A stretch of 61,265 nt of DNA from Clostridium sp. (lineage in GTDB: Bacteria; Bacillota; Clostridia; Clostridiales; Clostridiaceae): positions 1-61,265 of the forward strand of contig JARLHR010000055.1 in the NCBI GenBank assembly GCA_031292145.1, in the 5' to 3' direction. Every line of letters starts with the position of its first letter. Positions within the stretch are counted from its first letter, which is position 1. Shown piece by piece: positions 8,617 through 20,075 of this stretch. The notes under the pieces were generated by a model that was given only the letters and a program-made list of their open reading frames with translations, searched no databases and was not told the DNA's origin. Both the position numbers and the translations under genes were made by a program.

Positions 8617-8647
8617 TTGACATTAAGTTGAGTTAAGGGGCTATTCT
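8617..8647 (+). promoter_or_regulatory. MerR-type promoter of the flavodoxin gene
   Basis: TTGACA (8617-8622), 19-bp spacer containing TTAAGTTGAGTTAAGG, and TATTCT (8642-8647). It is the third member of the shared promoter family. Confidence 0.75.
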
Positions 8648-8696
8648 AAGAGCGTAAGGATTATTTATGTATAAATAAAAATAAGGAGATGAAATT

Positions 8697-9179
8697 ATGA
8701 GTAAAACATTGGTAGCTTACTTTTCAGTAAGTGGGGTTACAAAAAAAGTTGCTGAAAAAATTTCAATAGCTGCAGGAGCGGATTTATATGAAATAAAGTC
8801 AGAAGATCCATATACAAAGGAAGATTTAAATTGGAATAATAAGAATAGCCGCAGTAGTATAGAAATGAATGATCCTAATTCAAGACCATCCATTGCTGAT
8901 AGGGTGGATAATTTTGAAGAATATGATGTTATATTTGTAGGATTTCCAATTTGGTGGTATATAGCTCCAACAATTATTAACACTTTTATAGAAAGTTACG
9001 ATTTTTTAGGAAAGACAGTAGTTACTTTCTGTACTTCTGGGGGTAGTGGTCTTGGGAATAGTGACAAGATATTAAAGGCATGTTGCGATCCTTCTGTTAA
9101 TTGGGTTTCAGGAAAAAGATTCAGTGCAGGAGCAACAATAGAAAACATTAAAGAATTGTTAACAGGTCTAGAATTATAA
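8697..9179 (+). CDS. Flavodoxin
   Basis: The 160-residue protein has the FMN phosphate-binding loop at its N-terminus (VAYFSVSGVTKKVAEKI) and the VGFPIWWYIAPTII segment typical of the flavodoxin_4 group. It is a cytoplasmic one- or two-electron carrier. It sits behind a MerR-type promoter and 85 bp before an aldo/keto reductase, so the two are probably co-transcribed. A 34-codon remnant of a paralogue is at 19847-19948. It could also act as a small flavin-dependent reductase rather than a classical flavodoxin. Confidence 0.9.
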   Translation: MSKTLVAYFSVSGVTKKVAEKISIAAGADLYEIKSEDPYTKEDLNWNNKNSRSSIEMNDPNSRPSIADRVDNFEEYDVIFVGFPIWWYIAPTIINTFIESYDFLGKTVVTFCTSGGSGLGNSDKILKACCDPSVNWVSGKRFSAGATIENIKELLTGLEL

Positions 9180-9264
9180 GAAAAAGTTTAGAGGAATATT
9201 AAAATAGTAGACTTTAAAATAGTATATCTATATTTGAAGAATTATTAAATTTCAAAGGAGTAAG

Positions 9265-10434
9265 ATGAAAATGAAATATATTAAATTAGGAAACTCAGAT
9301 TTGAATGTATCACGTATTTGTATGGGATGTATGGGATTTGGAGATGCAAACAATGGTCAGCATAGCTGGACAATTGATGAAGAAAATTCTAGAAAAATTA
9401 TCAAAAGAGGTCTTGAGCTTGGAATAAATTTTTTTGATACGGCAATAGGTTATCAAAGTGGTACTAGCGAAAAGTATTTAGGTAAGGCAATTAAAGATTT
9501 TACCAAAAGAGAGGATGTCATAATAGCAACAAAGTTTCTTCCTAGAACTGTTGAAGAAATAGAAAAAGGTATTTCTGGACAACAGCATATTGAAAAAATG
9601 CTAGATAAAAGTCTTGAAAATTTAGGAATGGATTATGTAGATCTTTATATATACCATATGTGGGATTATCAAACACCTATATATGACATATTAGATGGAT
9701 TGAATAACGCAGTGAAATCAGGAAAAGTCCGTAATATTGGAATATCAAATTGTTTTGCGTGGCAATTGGCAAAAGCAAATGCTATTGCAGAAAAAGAAGG
9801 TTTTGCTAAATTCATTTCTATTCAAGGACATTATAACCTTATCTTTAGAGAGGAAGAAAGGGAGATGGCGCAACTTTGCAGAGAAGATAATATAGCTATG
9901 ACGCCTTATAGTGCATTAGCTAGTGGAAGATTAGCAAAGCGTCCAGAGGAGACTTCTAAACGATTGGAACAAGATACATATGCAAAATTTAAATACGATG
10001 AAATGGCTGAATATGATAATGTAATCATTGGTCGTGTATCAGAACTTGCAAAGGAGAAAAATGTTTCAATGACAGAAGTTTCTTTAGCATGGTTACTAAC
10101 AAAGGTTGCATCACCTGTAGTTGGAGCTACTAAGCTTCATCATGTGGAAGGGGCAGTTAATGCTGTAAAATTAAAATTAACTGATGAAGAAATAAAGTAT
10201 CTTGAAGAGCCATATGTACCACATGGATTAGTTGGGGTTATGGCACAGAATACTATTTCTACAAGTACTGAAAAGAAAGTATGGTCTGTAGGTAATCAAA
10301 AAGTTTTATTTTTGTGTAATAAAAATAAAAAAACATTAAAAAAATTTTTTAGAAAGTACTTGACCTTAAGCCGAGTTAAGGGGTTAAGCTTATATCAAGC
10401 AAGAAAGATTTTAAGTTTAATGGTTAATATTTAA
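9265..10434 (+). CDS. Aldo/keto reductase with C-terminal extension over the next promoter
   Basis: A 389-residue AKR of the YdhF/Tas-like group with an intact tetrad: D58, Y63 (FFDTAIGY), K90 (IATKF) and H131 (YHMWD). The conserved body ends near residue 329 (GVMAQN). The closely related fragment at 12184-12615 stops three codons after this point, but here the frame runs on for about 57 more residues. That tail is Lys-rich, does not look conserved, and is the translation of intergenic DNA including the MerR-type promoter at 10360-10390. A lost stop codon or small frameshift is likely. Activity may be unaffected. AAAGGAG precedes the ATG. Confidence 0.85.
   Translation: MKMKYIKLGNSDLNVSRICMGCMGFGDANNGQHSWTIDEENSRKIIKRGLELGINFFDTAIGYQSGTSEKYLGKAIKDFTKREDVIIATKFLPRTVEEIEKGISGQQHIEKMLDKSLENLGMDYVDLYIYHMWDYQTPIYDILDGLNNAVKSGKVRNIGISNCFAWQLAKANAIAEKEGFAKFISIQGHYNLIFREEEREMAQLCREDNIAMTPYSALASGRLAKRPEETSKRLEQDTYAKFKYDEMAEYDNVIIGRVSELAKEKNVSMTEVSLAWLLTKVASPVVGATKLHHVEGAVNAVKLKLTDEEIKYLEEPYVPHGLVGVMAQNTISTSTEKKVWSVGNQKVLFLCNKNKKTLKKFFRKYLTLSRVKGLSLYQARKILSLMVNI
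10360..10390 (+). promoter_or_regulatory. MerR-type promoter inside the 3' end of an AKR gene
   Basis: TTGACC (10360-10365), 19-bp spacer and TAAGCT (10385-10390). It drives the quinone-reductase-like gene at 10456 and is overlapped by the extended AKR reading frame. Confidence 0.75.
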
Positions 10435-10455
10435 ATATCAAAGGAGGGATTTACA

Positions 10456-11037
10456 GTGAAACACTTAGTAGTTTTTGCACATCCTTATTCTAAAAGTTTT
10501 GGAAAAGGAATTGTAGATACAATAGAGAAAGAGGTTCTAAAGAATGGAGCTGAAATAAGAGTTAGGGATTTATATGAAATTGGTTTTAATTCGGCTTTAC
10601 AAGGTTCAGATCTTCTAAATTTGAGAACAGGTGATTATGCAGCAGATATTAAAGAGGAGCAGGAACACATCAAATGGGCAGATATTATAACTTTTGTTTA
10701 TCCAGTGTGGTGGGCTGGATTACCTGTTATGCTGAAAGGATATGTAGACAGAGTTTTTGCAAATGGTTTTGCATTTACTCATGATGAGAATGGTCCAGTA
10801 GGTCTTTTAAAAGGAAAAAAGGCAATCTTATTCTCTACAACAGGATTCCCAAGTGAGCATTATGAGCAAATTGGAATGCATAAATCAATGAAACAGACAT
10901 CGGATGAAGCAATCTTTGAATTCTGTGGAATTGATGTAATCAAGCATGTGTTTTTTGGAGCAGTTCCATCTTCAACAGAAGAGGAGCGCAAAAAATATTT
11001 AAGCGAAGTAGAAGAAGTTATTAAAGCAAATTGTTAA
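10456..11037 (+). CDS. NAD(P)H dehydrogenase (quinone)-like flavoprotein
   Basis: A 193-residue flavodoxin_2-family protein (relatives include KefF, YwrO and DT-diaphorase-like oxidoreductases). It has an N-terminal VVFAHPYSKSFGKG loop for FMN/FAD, a VYPVWWAGLPVMLKGYVDRVF block and an FSTTGFP segment. It likely reduces quinones or other electrophiles in the cytoplasm with NAD(P)H. The start is a GTG at 10456, supported by AGGAGGG ten bases upstream. Its MerR-type promoter fits induction by electrophiles. The aldo/keto reductase at 11104 follows after 66 bp, probably in the same operon. Confidence 0.88.
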   Translation: MKHLVVFAHPYSKSFGKGIVDTIEKEVLKNGAEIRVRDLYEIGFNSALQGSDLLNLRTGDYAADIKEEQEHIKWADIITFVYPVWWAGLPVMLKGYVDRVFANGFAFTHDENGPVGLLKGKKAILFSTTGFPSEHYEQIGMHKSMKQTSDEAIFEFCGIDVIKHVFFGAVPSSTEEERKKYLSEVEEVIKANC

Positions 11038-11103
11038 TAGACAGAAATAAAATTAGTAAAATAATATTTTAATTATATTATATGTAGAAAAGGAGAAATA
11101 AAT

Positions 11104-12063
11104 ATGACAAATGAAAATAAAATGAAATTACCTGTAATTGCGCTTGGTGCTTGGGCATGGGGAAGCGGTATGGCAGGAGGAGATCAAGTATTTGGTAATG
11201 CTTTCACAGAAGAAGATTTGAAACCGGTTTTTGATGCAGCAATAAAAGCAGGACTTAACTTATGGGATACAGCAGCAGTATACGGAATGGGTGCTTCAGA
11301 AGCAATCTTAGGTAAGTTTATTCAATCAGTATCAAGAGAAAATGTTATAATTTCAACTAAATTTACTCCACAGATTTCTAATGGTTCAGAAACTGCAATG
11401 GAAGATATGTTTCAAGAAAGTGCAGAAAGATTAGGAACAGATTTTATTGATATTTACTGGATTCATAATCCAGCAGATGTTGAAAAATGGACAAAAGAAT
11501 TAATTCCTTTAATGAAAGAAGGTAAAATAGGTAAAGTTGGTGTTTCAAATCATAATCTAGATGAAATCAAACTTGCAAACAATATATTACAAAAAGAAGG
11601 ATTAAAGATATCTGCTGTTCAAAATCATTATAGCTTGTTACATCGTTCATCAGAAGATGCAGGTATAATTGATTACTGTAATGAAAATGATATTATATTC
11701 TTTGCTTATATGGTTCTTGAACAAGGAGCTCTTTCAGGAAAGTATGATACAACTAATCCATTCCCAGAAGGCAGCGACAGAGCAAGGGTTTATAATCCTG
11801 TACTTCCTCAAATTGAAACACTAATTGATTCATTAAAAGAAATTGCAGATAAGCATGATGCTACAGTTGCACAAATTGCAATTGCATGGGCTATAGCAAA
11901 ACATACTTTACCAATAATTGGTGTAACTAAAGGAAGACAAGTAGAAGATGCAGTTAAAGCTTCTAAGATTGTTTTATCTCAAGAAGAGATAAATAGAATG
12001 GAAGAATTGGCAAAATATGCTGATATCCAAACAATTAGAGAATGGGAAAAACCAATGAAGTAA
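11104..12063 (+). CDS. Aldo/keto reductase (paralogue of 5180-6133)
   Basis: This 319-residue AKR carries an intact tetrad: D55, Y60, K86 (STKFTP) and H121 (YWIHNP). It matches the AKR at 5180 along its length, including AGGDQVFGN, QNHYSLL and YMVLEQGALSGKY. It is a cytoplasmic NAD(P)H-dependent carbonyl reductase of unknown substrate. AAAGGAG precedes the ATG. It probably belongs to the operon started at the promoter at 10360. A GGCAC/GTGTC stem with TCTTTTTT at about 12133-12160 is a plausible terminator. Confidence 0.9.
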   Translation: MTNENKMKLPVIALGAWAWGSGMAGGDQVFGNAFTEEDLKPVFDAAIKAGLNLWDTAAVYGMGASEAILGKFIQSVSRENVIISTKFTPQISNGSETAMEDMFQESAERLGTDFIDIYWIHNPADVEKWTKELIPLMKEGKIGKVGVSNHNLDEIKLANNILQKEGLKISAVQNHYSLLHRSSEDAGIIDYCNENDIIFFAYMVLEQGALSGKYDTTNPFPEGSDRARVYNPVLPQIETLIDSLKEIADKHDATVAQIAIAWAIAKHTLPIIGVTKGRQVEDAVKASKIVLSQEEINRMEELAKYADIQTIREWEKPMK

Positions 12064-12183
12064 TTTTGGAGTGAAAAACTAGAAAAATGAATTTTTAATA
12101 CAACATTACAATTGATTAAACCCTAATTTTAGGGGCACTTGAAAGGGTGTCTCTTTTTTAACAATAGTAACGATTGCTTTACT

Positions 12184-12615
12184 TATAATCTGTTATTCCG
12201 CGAGGAAGAAAGAGAGATGATTCCGTATTGTAAAGAAGAAAATATCGCAATCACTCCATACAGTCCACTTGCATCAGACAGACTTGTAAAATCTCGCACG
12301 GAGACTTCTAAGAGATTAGAGGAGGATACTTATGCAAGGGGGAAATATGATGCAACTGCTGAGCAAGATGCAATAATTATTAATAGAGTAGCAGAATTGG
12401 CAGAAAAGAAAGGCATCACTAGAATACAAATTGCACTTGGATGGCTGTTTACTAAAGTAACAGCGCTAGTTGTTAGAGCAACTAAACTTTCTCATATTGA
12501 TGATGCTGTGAGTGCATTTTCAGCTAAATTAACAGAAGAAGAAATAGCATATTTGGAAGAAGCATATATACCACATAAGTTAGTAGGTGTAATGGCACAG
12601 AATAATATAAGATAG
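12184..12615 (+). pseudogene. Truncated aldo/keto reductase (C-terminal 40 percent only)
   Basis: From YNLLFREEEREM onward, this frame matches residues about 191-329 of the AKR at 9265 (shared SKRLE, GWLxTKV, ATKLxH and GVMAQN), and ends with GVMAQNNIR. The N-terminal half with D, Y, K and H is missing. The in-frame ATG at 12139 lies in the terminator region of the preceding gene and has no good ribosome-binding site. A nonfunctional duplicate is the best reading. Confidence 0.85.
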
Positions 12616-12855
12616 ATAAAACAGTAAATTATGGATTACAGCTGAAAAATTATAAAAATATTATGCTTATTAAGCATGATTAAAAATAGAATATAGGTAT
12701 TAGACATAGTTTATTATTGATGTTAAATTAAAAATATAAATCTTCTCAGTAATTTTAAATATGATTTAATATATATAACTTTAATAAACATTAATCTGAA
12801 AGCAAATATAAATAGTGATTGAGTTATTTCGAATATAAAAAATATAATATTTTTA
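12616..12855. other. AT-rich intergenic stretch
   Basis: No open frame with a ribosome-binding site and no repeat was found here apart from a short ATGCTTA/AGCAT hairpin near 12662. The promoter of the next gene follows directly. Confidence 0.5.
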
Positions 12856-12886
12856 TTGATATTAAGTTGGATTCAGGGGGTAAGCT
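12856..12886 (+). promoter_or_regulatory. MerR-type promoter of the MBL-fold gene
   Basis: TTGATA (12856-12861), 19-bp spacer ending in GGGGG, and TAAGCT (12881-12886). It is the most diverged member of the six but keeps the exact spacing and the TTAAGTTGGATTCAGG dyad. Confidence 0.65.
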
Positions 12887-12974
12887 ATAAGAAAATGATA
12901 CCCAGTAAAAAATCATTACTGATATATTTAAATGTAGTTAAGAAGTAATAAATAATTATGGGAGGTATATATTA

Positions 12975-13784
12975 ATGGATGGCAAAAAACAAGCATGTGC
13001 ACCTAAAACTCAGAAATTTGCTAAAAAAGCATTTGAAGCAGAGGATAAAACTGTGATTCGATGGCTTGGAAATTCAGGAGCATTGGTTAACAGCAGAGGA
13101 ACAATAGTAATGGTAGATCCATTATTAAAAGGCTTTGATATGCCTCTACTAATTGATATGCCAATTGAAATATCAGAAGTTCCTAAGGTAGATGCAATAC
13201 TGATCACACATTGTGATAATGATCATTTCAGCAGAATTACATGTAAGGAGCTGCAACCTGTATGTAAAAATTTTCATGCACCTCATCATGTAGCATCTCT
13301 TATGGATGAAATTGGAATTCAAGGACAGGGACACAATATTCATGAATCCTTTGAAGTAGGAAATATTAGAGTTACTTTAACACCAGTTGACCATGCATGG
13401 CAGAATGCATATCCTAAATATAAAACAAGAGAGTTTAAAATGGAAGATTATTGCGGTTTTTGGATAGATACTCCAGATGGTAGTATTTGGGCTGTTGGTG
13501 ATTCTCGATTGTTAGAAGAGCAGCTTAAGATGCCTGTTCCAGATGCTATGCTTTTTGATTTTTCAGATAGTTCCTGGCATATTGGTATGGAAGGTGCCAT
13601 AAAAATGGCAAATAGTTATCCGGATACCAAATTAATTCTTTGGCATTGGGGATGTGTAGATGCTCCTAATATGAAGGAATTTAATGGAGATCCAGCAGAA
13701 CTGGCTGAGAAGATTGTAAATCCAGAGCGAATAGTGGTTTTAGCTCCTGGAGAAGAATATGAATTAAGAAAATTACAGAAATAA
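12975..13784 (+). CDS. Metallo-beta-lactamase-fold hydrolase (UlaG-like)
   Basis: A 269-residue MBL-fold protein with the metal-binding motif THCDNDHF (about residues 77-84), a downstream His in PVDHAW, Asp in VGDSR and a late His in LWHWG. The arrangement resembles the UlaG/ascorbate-6-phosphate-lactonase group more than glyoxalase II. Expected role: cytoplasmic metal-dependent hydrolysis of a lactone or ester. GGGAGGT precedes the ATG, and the promoter is MerR-type. Its stop codon abuts a MerR C-terminal fragment, suggesting that a regulator gene once followed it. Confidence 0.88.
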   Translation: MDGKKQACAPKTQKFAKKAFEAEDKTVIRWLGNSGALVNSRGTIVMVDPLLKGFDMPLLIDMPIEISEVPKVDAILITHCDNDHFSRITCKELQPVCKNFHAPHHVASLMDEIGIQGQGHNIHESFEVGNIRVTLTPVDHAWQNAYPKYKTREFKMEDYCGFWIDTPDGSIWAVGDSRLLEEQLKMPVPDAMLFDFSDSSWHIGMEGAIKMANSYPDTKLILWHWGCVDAPNMKEFNGDPAELAEKIVNPERIVVLAPGEEYELRKLQK

Positions 13785-13993
13785 TAATACAGCTTGCCTT
13801 ACAGGGACTCTCAACTAAGGAGGCAAGAAGGGATATACTGCTTGAAACAAAAGCTTGGCTGGAGAAAAAAATGCATGATATAAAGGAAACTATGGAAGTT
13901 ATTAATTACAAAATTTGTATTTATTACCATAAGTGTGAATCTGCTACAAATGAAGTGGTATCTTTGTGGAATGCAAGTAAAAAGAAGAAGTAG
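13784..13993 (+). pseudogene. C-terminal fragment of a second MerR-family regulator
   Basis: The frame ending at TAG 13991-13993 encodes about 69 residues without a start codon. Its LSTKEARRDILLE, EKKMHDIKETMEVINYK and following residues align with the coiled-coil end of the intact MerR protein (DSTIDKRYELF, ILLLQNALKRINYK), with INYK at the same spacing. The DNA-binding half is gone. It lies directly behind the MBL gene. Confidence 0.7.
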
Positions 13994-14039
13994 AAAATGT
14001 TAAATATAAAATAAAAATGTCGTAAAGAAATATATGAAG

Positions 14040-14085
14040 AACCTCTTTTTGCAGTATAGATATGGTGCAAATTAAGAGGTTTTCT
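14040..14085 (+). terminator. Intrinsic terminator
   Basis: AACCTCTT pairs with AAGAGGTT (14074-14081), with an inner TTTGCA/TGCAAA stem, followed by a T-rich run. It closes the MBL/MerR-fragment unit upstream of the RpiR gene. Confidence 0.8.
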
Positions 14086-14140
14086 GTACTGTAGATAAAA
14101 ATCATTTGAATAGTTTTATATTGATTATAGGAGGAACTTT

Positions 14141-15037
14141 ATGTATTTATTTCAGAAAATTGAAGAGATTAAAATGCAGAATAATACAACTAATAAGATT
14201 ATAGGTGAATTTGTATTAAGAGAAAAAAATAAGCTTAATGAGTATTCTATGCAAGAAATTGCGGATCTTACATATACATCAAAGGCAACATTGGTAAGGT
14301 TTGCAAAAGCATTAGGTTTTTCAGGATGGAAAGAATTTATGAAGTCATTTATAGAAGAATCTTTTTATGAAAAAACTCATTATTCCGATATTAGTCCTAA
14401 TTTTCCATTTGACAAAAATGATTCAATGAAAGAGATAATACGAAAGTTGAGTGCTTTACAAGTTGAAAGTATTTTAGATACTGCAGATTTGATGGATATG
14501 AAAATATTGGAAAGTGCAGTAGAAATTTTATTAGCTTCAAATCGTATTGTAGTATTCGGGTATAGTCCGAGTATTTATATTGAAGAATTATTTAAAAGAA
14601 AAATGATGACTATTGGAAGATTAGTAGAGGTTGCCCCAATTGGAGAAGGTGGAATGATGTCTGCAGCCCTTAAAGAAAATGATTGTGCCATAATTATTTC
14701 ATACTCAGGGAATAACAAAGAGCGTCAGCCAGTGAGTTTTATAAAGAATTTAAAAGAAAATAAAGTTTCATTAATTGGAATTACAAGTGGGGGAAATAAC
14801 TATATGCGAGAACAAATTGATTGCATATTAACAATATCTTCTCGTGAACGTTTGTATAGCAAGATTGCCGGTTATACCACAGAAGAATCTATTATGCACA
14901 TCTTAAACATCATATATTCCTGCTATTTTGCAAGAAATTATCAAGAAAATCTTAATTATAAAATAAAGAATTCACGAGAACTAGAACAGGCTAGAATTGC
15001 TTCTCTTAATAATATGAAGGAAAGTACAAATGAATAA
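14141..15037 (+). CDS. RpiR/MurR-family transcriptional regulator (HTH plus SIS)
   Basis: The 298-residue protein has an N-terminal HTH_6 domain (about 1-75; ADLTYTSKATLVRFAKALGF is the recognition region) and a C-terminal SIS sugar-phosphate-binding domain (about 125-260; VFGYSPSIYIEE, IISYSGNNKERQ). RpiR proteins sense phosphosugars. It lies immediately before, and in the same direction as, a beta-glucoside PTS permease and a 6-phospho-beta-glucosidase, so it most likely controls them in response to a phosphorylated beta-glucoside. AGGAGGAAC precedes the ATG. Whether it activates or represses is not visible. Confidence 0.9.
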   Translation: MYLFQKIEEIKMQNNTTNKIIGEFVLREKNKLNEYSMQEIADLTYTSKATLVRFAKALGFSGWKEFMKSFIEESFYEKTHYSDISPNFPFDKNDSMKEIIRKLSALQVESILDTADLMDMKILESAVEILLASNRIVVFGYSPSIYIEELFKRKMMTIGRLVEVAPIGEGGMMSAALKENDCAIIISYSGNNKERQPVSFIKNLKENKVSLIGITSGGNNYMREQIDCILTISSRERLYSKIAGYTTEESIMHILNIIYSCYFARNYQENLNYKIKNSRELEQARIASLNNMKESTNE

Positions 15038-15107
15038 GAGAGAGTGTGTTTATTAAAAATTTAATCAGCAAAAAAACATTAATTTAATATTGAACATTAC
15101 AAAAAGA

Positions 15108-15146
15108 GAAACATAATATATTGAGATTTACAATATATTATGTTTC
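15108..15146. terminator. Perfect 16-bp hairpin after the RpiR gene
   Basis: Positions 15108-15123 and 15131-15146 are perfect reverse complements with a 7-nt loop. It is AT-rich with only a weak T/A run, and probably acts as a terminator between the regulator and the PTS operon. Confidence 0.6.
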
Positions 15147-15215
15147 AAAATATTTCACATATTTATCGTTATATATCTTGAAAATTAAACCTTGTTTCGA
15201 GTTTAGGCATAAGCA

Positions 15216-15243
15216 TTGAATACGTTTTTTTATGTGATAATAT
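15216..15243 (+). promoter_or_regulatory. Promoter of the PTS-bglA operon
   Basis: TTGAAT (15216-15221), 16-bp spacer and TAATAT (15238-15243), about 150 nt upstream of the PTS start codon and followed by the paired operator-like sites. Confidence 0.5.
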
Positions 15244-15256
15244 AAGCTTATCAAGC

Positions 15257-17278
<2,022 letters not shown>

Positions 17279-17290
17279 ATATTTATTTAG

Positions 17291-18730
<1,440 letters not shown>

Positions 18731-18950
18731 TCTCTAAATTGTTATTGCACACTTGTAATGCGTTATTGAATAATTAATTTTTAGAACAATTATTAAAAAT
18801 TTGGGGTTACCCAGTAATATTATATTACTAGTGCTAAAATTGCAAAATAATAATATTTATTAGAATGATTATAAATCTATGTAGGCTTCCTTTTGTAGTA
18901 AAATACTAATTTGGAAATAGTACGTATAAAAATTTTTCTGCTATTTTTTT
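18731..18950. other. AT-rich spacer without recognisable gene
   Basis: Only short AT-rich inverted repeats (for example AGTAATATTATATTACT near 18813) are visible. Together with the MerR remnant and promoter that follow, the gene-free stretch reaches 19245. Confidence 0.5.
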
Positions 18951-18952
18951 AT

Positions 18953-19041
18953 ATCATTATTTAAGAATTTCACGGCCAGTTTCTCTGGTAGTCAAGGAAG
19001 ATTGTTATGCCATTTTCCTTTGATATTCTGTAAAATTTACG
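18953..19041 (-). pseudogene. Remnant of a duplicated MerR gene (3' end)
   Basis: These 89 bases match the 3' end of the MerR gene at 6249. On the minus strand the frame reads KFYRISKENG, matching CEFYKISKENG, then a frameshift. The rest of the gene, including the DNA-binding half, has been deleted up to just before the promoter at 19063. This shows that the whole merR-cupin-CMD block was duplicated. Confidence 0.75.
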
Positions 19042-19062
19042 CCAATAAGTTTAAATTTAATA

Positions 19063-19093
19063 TTGACCTAAAGTTGGGTTAAGGTATTAGAAT
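19063..19093 (+). promoter_or_regulatory. MerR-type promoter of the cupin/CMD fusion
   Basis: TTGACC (19063-19068), 19-bp spacer and TAGAAT (19088-19093). It is a duplicate of the promoter at 6699, still with the exact spacing although its local MerR gene is destroyed. Confidence 0.75.
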
Positions 19094-19245
19094 ATATTTA
19101 TCATAAGCTATTAAAGAGACTTATGCAAGATTAATGTGCAATATAAGGGTGATTATTGTGGTTTGCTTATGTGTGCCCATGCCAATTATCCCATGAAGAT
19201 TGCGTAAAAATTTATAAATAGGAAATAGGAAATATAGAAGGAAAA

Positions 19246-19836
19246 GTGGATAGAAAAGAACTAGAAAAGGTACCTGACTTTTTACTTGGAGAAGAAAATG
19301 TTACTTATGCACCTTATTTTATTGGAAAAAGCTATTTAAGTCTTTTAAATAGTAAGGAAGTGATTATTTGTAATGTTACATTTGAATCAGGATGCCGAAA
19401 TAATTGGCATATTCATCATGGCAGTGGACAGATATTAATCTGTGTAGGTGGCCATGGCTGGTATCAGGAGATTGGCAAAGAACCACAATTTTTAAAGAGT
19501 GGAGATGTAGTATATATTGCTCCAGAAATCAAACATTGGCATGGCGCTGTAGCAGATGAGGCTTTTGCACACTTATCATTATCTGTTCCAGTAGAAGGTG
19601 GTTCAAATGAATGGTGTGAACCAGTAACCATTAGGGATCGTAGTGTAATCACAGTAACAGCCTTAATGACAAAAGGAATTTTTGACAACTCTTTAAAATA
19701 TCATATGGCAAATGCAAAAAATAATGGAGTGACTGCAGAAGAAATTGCTGAAATTATAACACATCTGGCATTTTATGTAGGGTGGCCAAATGCTTGGGCA
19801 GCATTTGCACTAGCAAAGGAAGTATGGGTGGACTAG
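19246..19836 (+). CDS. In-frame cupin-CMD fusion from a decayed duplicate
   Basis: Residues 1-127 match the cupin at 6877 and the rest matches the CMD protein at 7347, joined as EWCEPV-TIRDRSVI. The junction removes the last approximately 9 cupin residues, the intergenic spacer and the first 38 CMD residues, leaving an open 196-residue frame. A 2-nt deletion near the end changes the terminus (VWVD instead of VWGWTRYY). The start is GTG with GAAGGA only a few bases upstream, weaker than in the parent copy. The cupin half keeps all metal-ligand histidines and may be active; the CMD half may not fold. It is either a young gene fusion or a pseudogene. Confidence 0.75.
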   Translation: MDRKELEKVPDFLLGEENVTYAPYFIGKSYLSLLNSKEVIICNVTFESGCRNNWHIHHGSGQILICVGGHGWYQEIGKEPQFLKSGDVVYIAPEIKHWHGAVADEAFAHLSLSVPVEGGSNEWCEPVTIRDRSVITVTALMTKGIFDNSLKYHMANAKNNGVTAEEIAEIITHLAFYVGWPNAWAAFALAKEVWVD

Positions 19837-19846
19837 ATATTACGGG

Positions 19847-19948
19847 AAAAAGTTGATTGTATATTATTCATATACAAATAGCACAAAGAAAATTGCAGAG
19901 CAAATTCAGAAGACAACAGGCATAGACTTCTGTGAAATCAAACCATAG
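19847..19948 (+). pseudogene. N-terminal flavodoxin fragment
   Basis: A short frame encodes LIVYYSYTNSTKKIAEQI, then a segment ending in DFCEIKP and a stop. It aligns with the start of the flavodoxin at 8697 (LVAYFSVSGVTKKVAEKI, DLYEIK). There is no start codon and only 34 codons, so it is a gene remnant. It suggests that the ancestral duplicated block also carried a flavodoxin gene. Confidence 0.65.
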
Positions 19949-19976
19949 GGAAATACAAGTCTCTATGGTTTTACTC
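19940..19976 (+). terminator. Intrinsic terminator after the fusion and flavodoxin remnant
   Basis: AAACCATAG(G)GA pairs with TC(T)CTATGGTTT and is followed by a T-rich stretch. A related, weaker copy (CATAG/CTATG) lies at 7715-7744 behind the first cupin-CMD operon. Confidence 0.75.
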
Positions 19977-20017
19977 TTATGCATCAATTTACGCACAGCC
20001 CTTTTTACATAAAAAAT

Positions 20018-20047
20018 AAATCCCAAACTTCAATATGTTTGAGATTT
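20018..20047 (-). terminator. Terminator of the AraC gene
   Basis: AAATCCCAAAC (20018-20028) pairs with GTTTGAGATTT (20037-20047) with one mismatch. On the minus strand it is followed by a T-run (complement of 20011-20016). Confidence 0.7.
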
Positions 20048-20075
20048 AAAGTAAAAATTTATCCGTGTAACTACA

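Noticed and set aside
12139-12615. Open frame that could be called a complete small AKR gene
   Set aside because: The first approximately 15 codons lie over the terminator of the preceding gene, lack a ribosome-binding site and have no AKR similarity. The rest is only the C-terminal part, so it is listed as a pseudogene.
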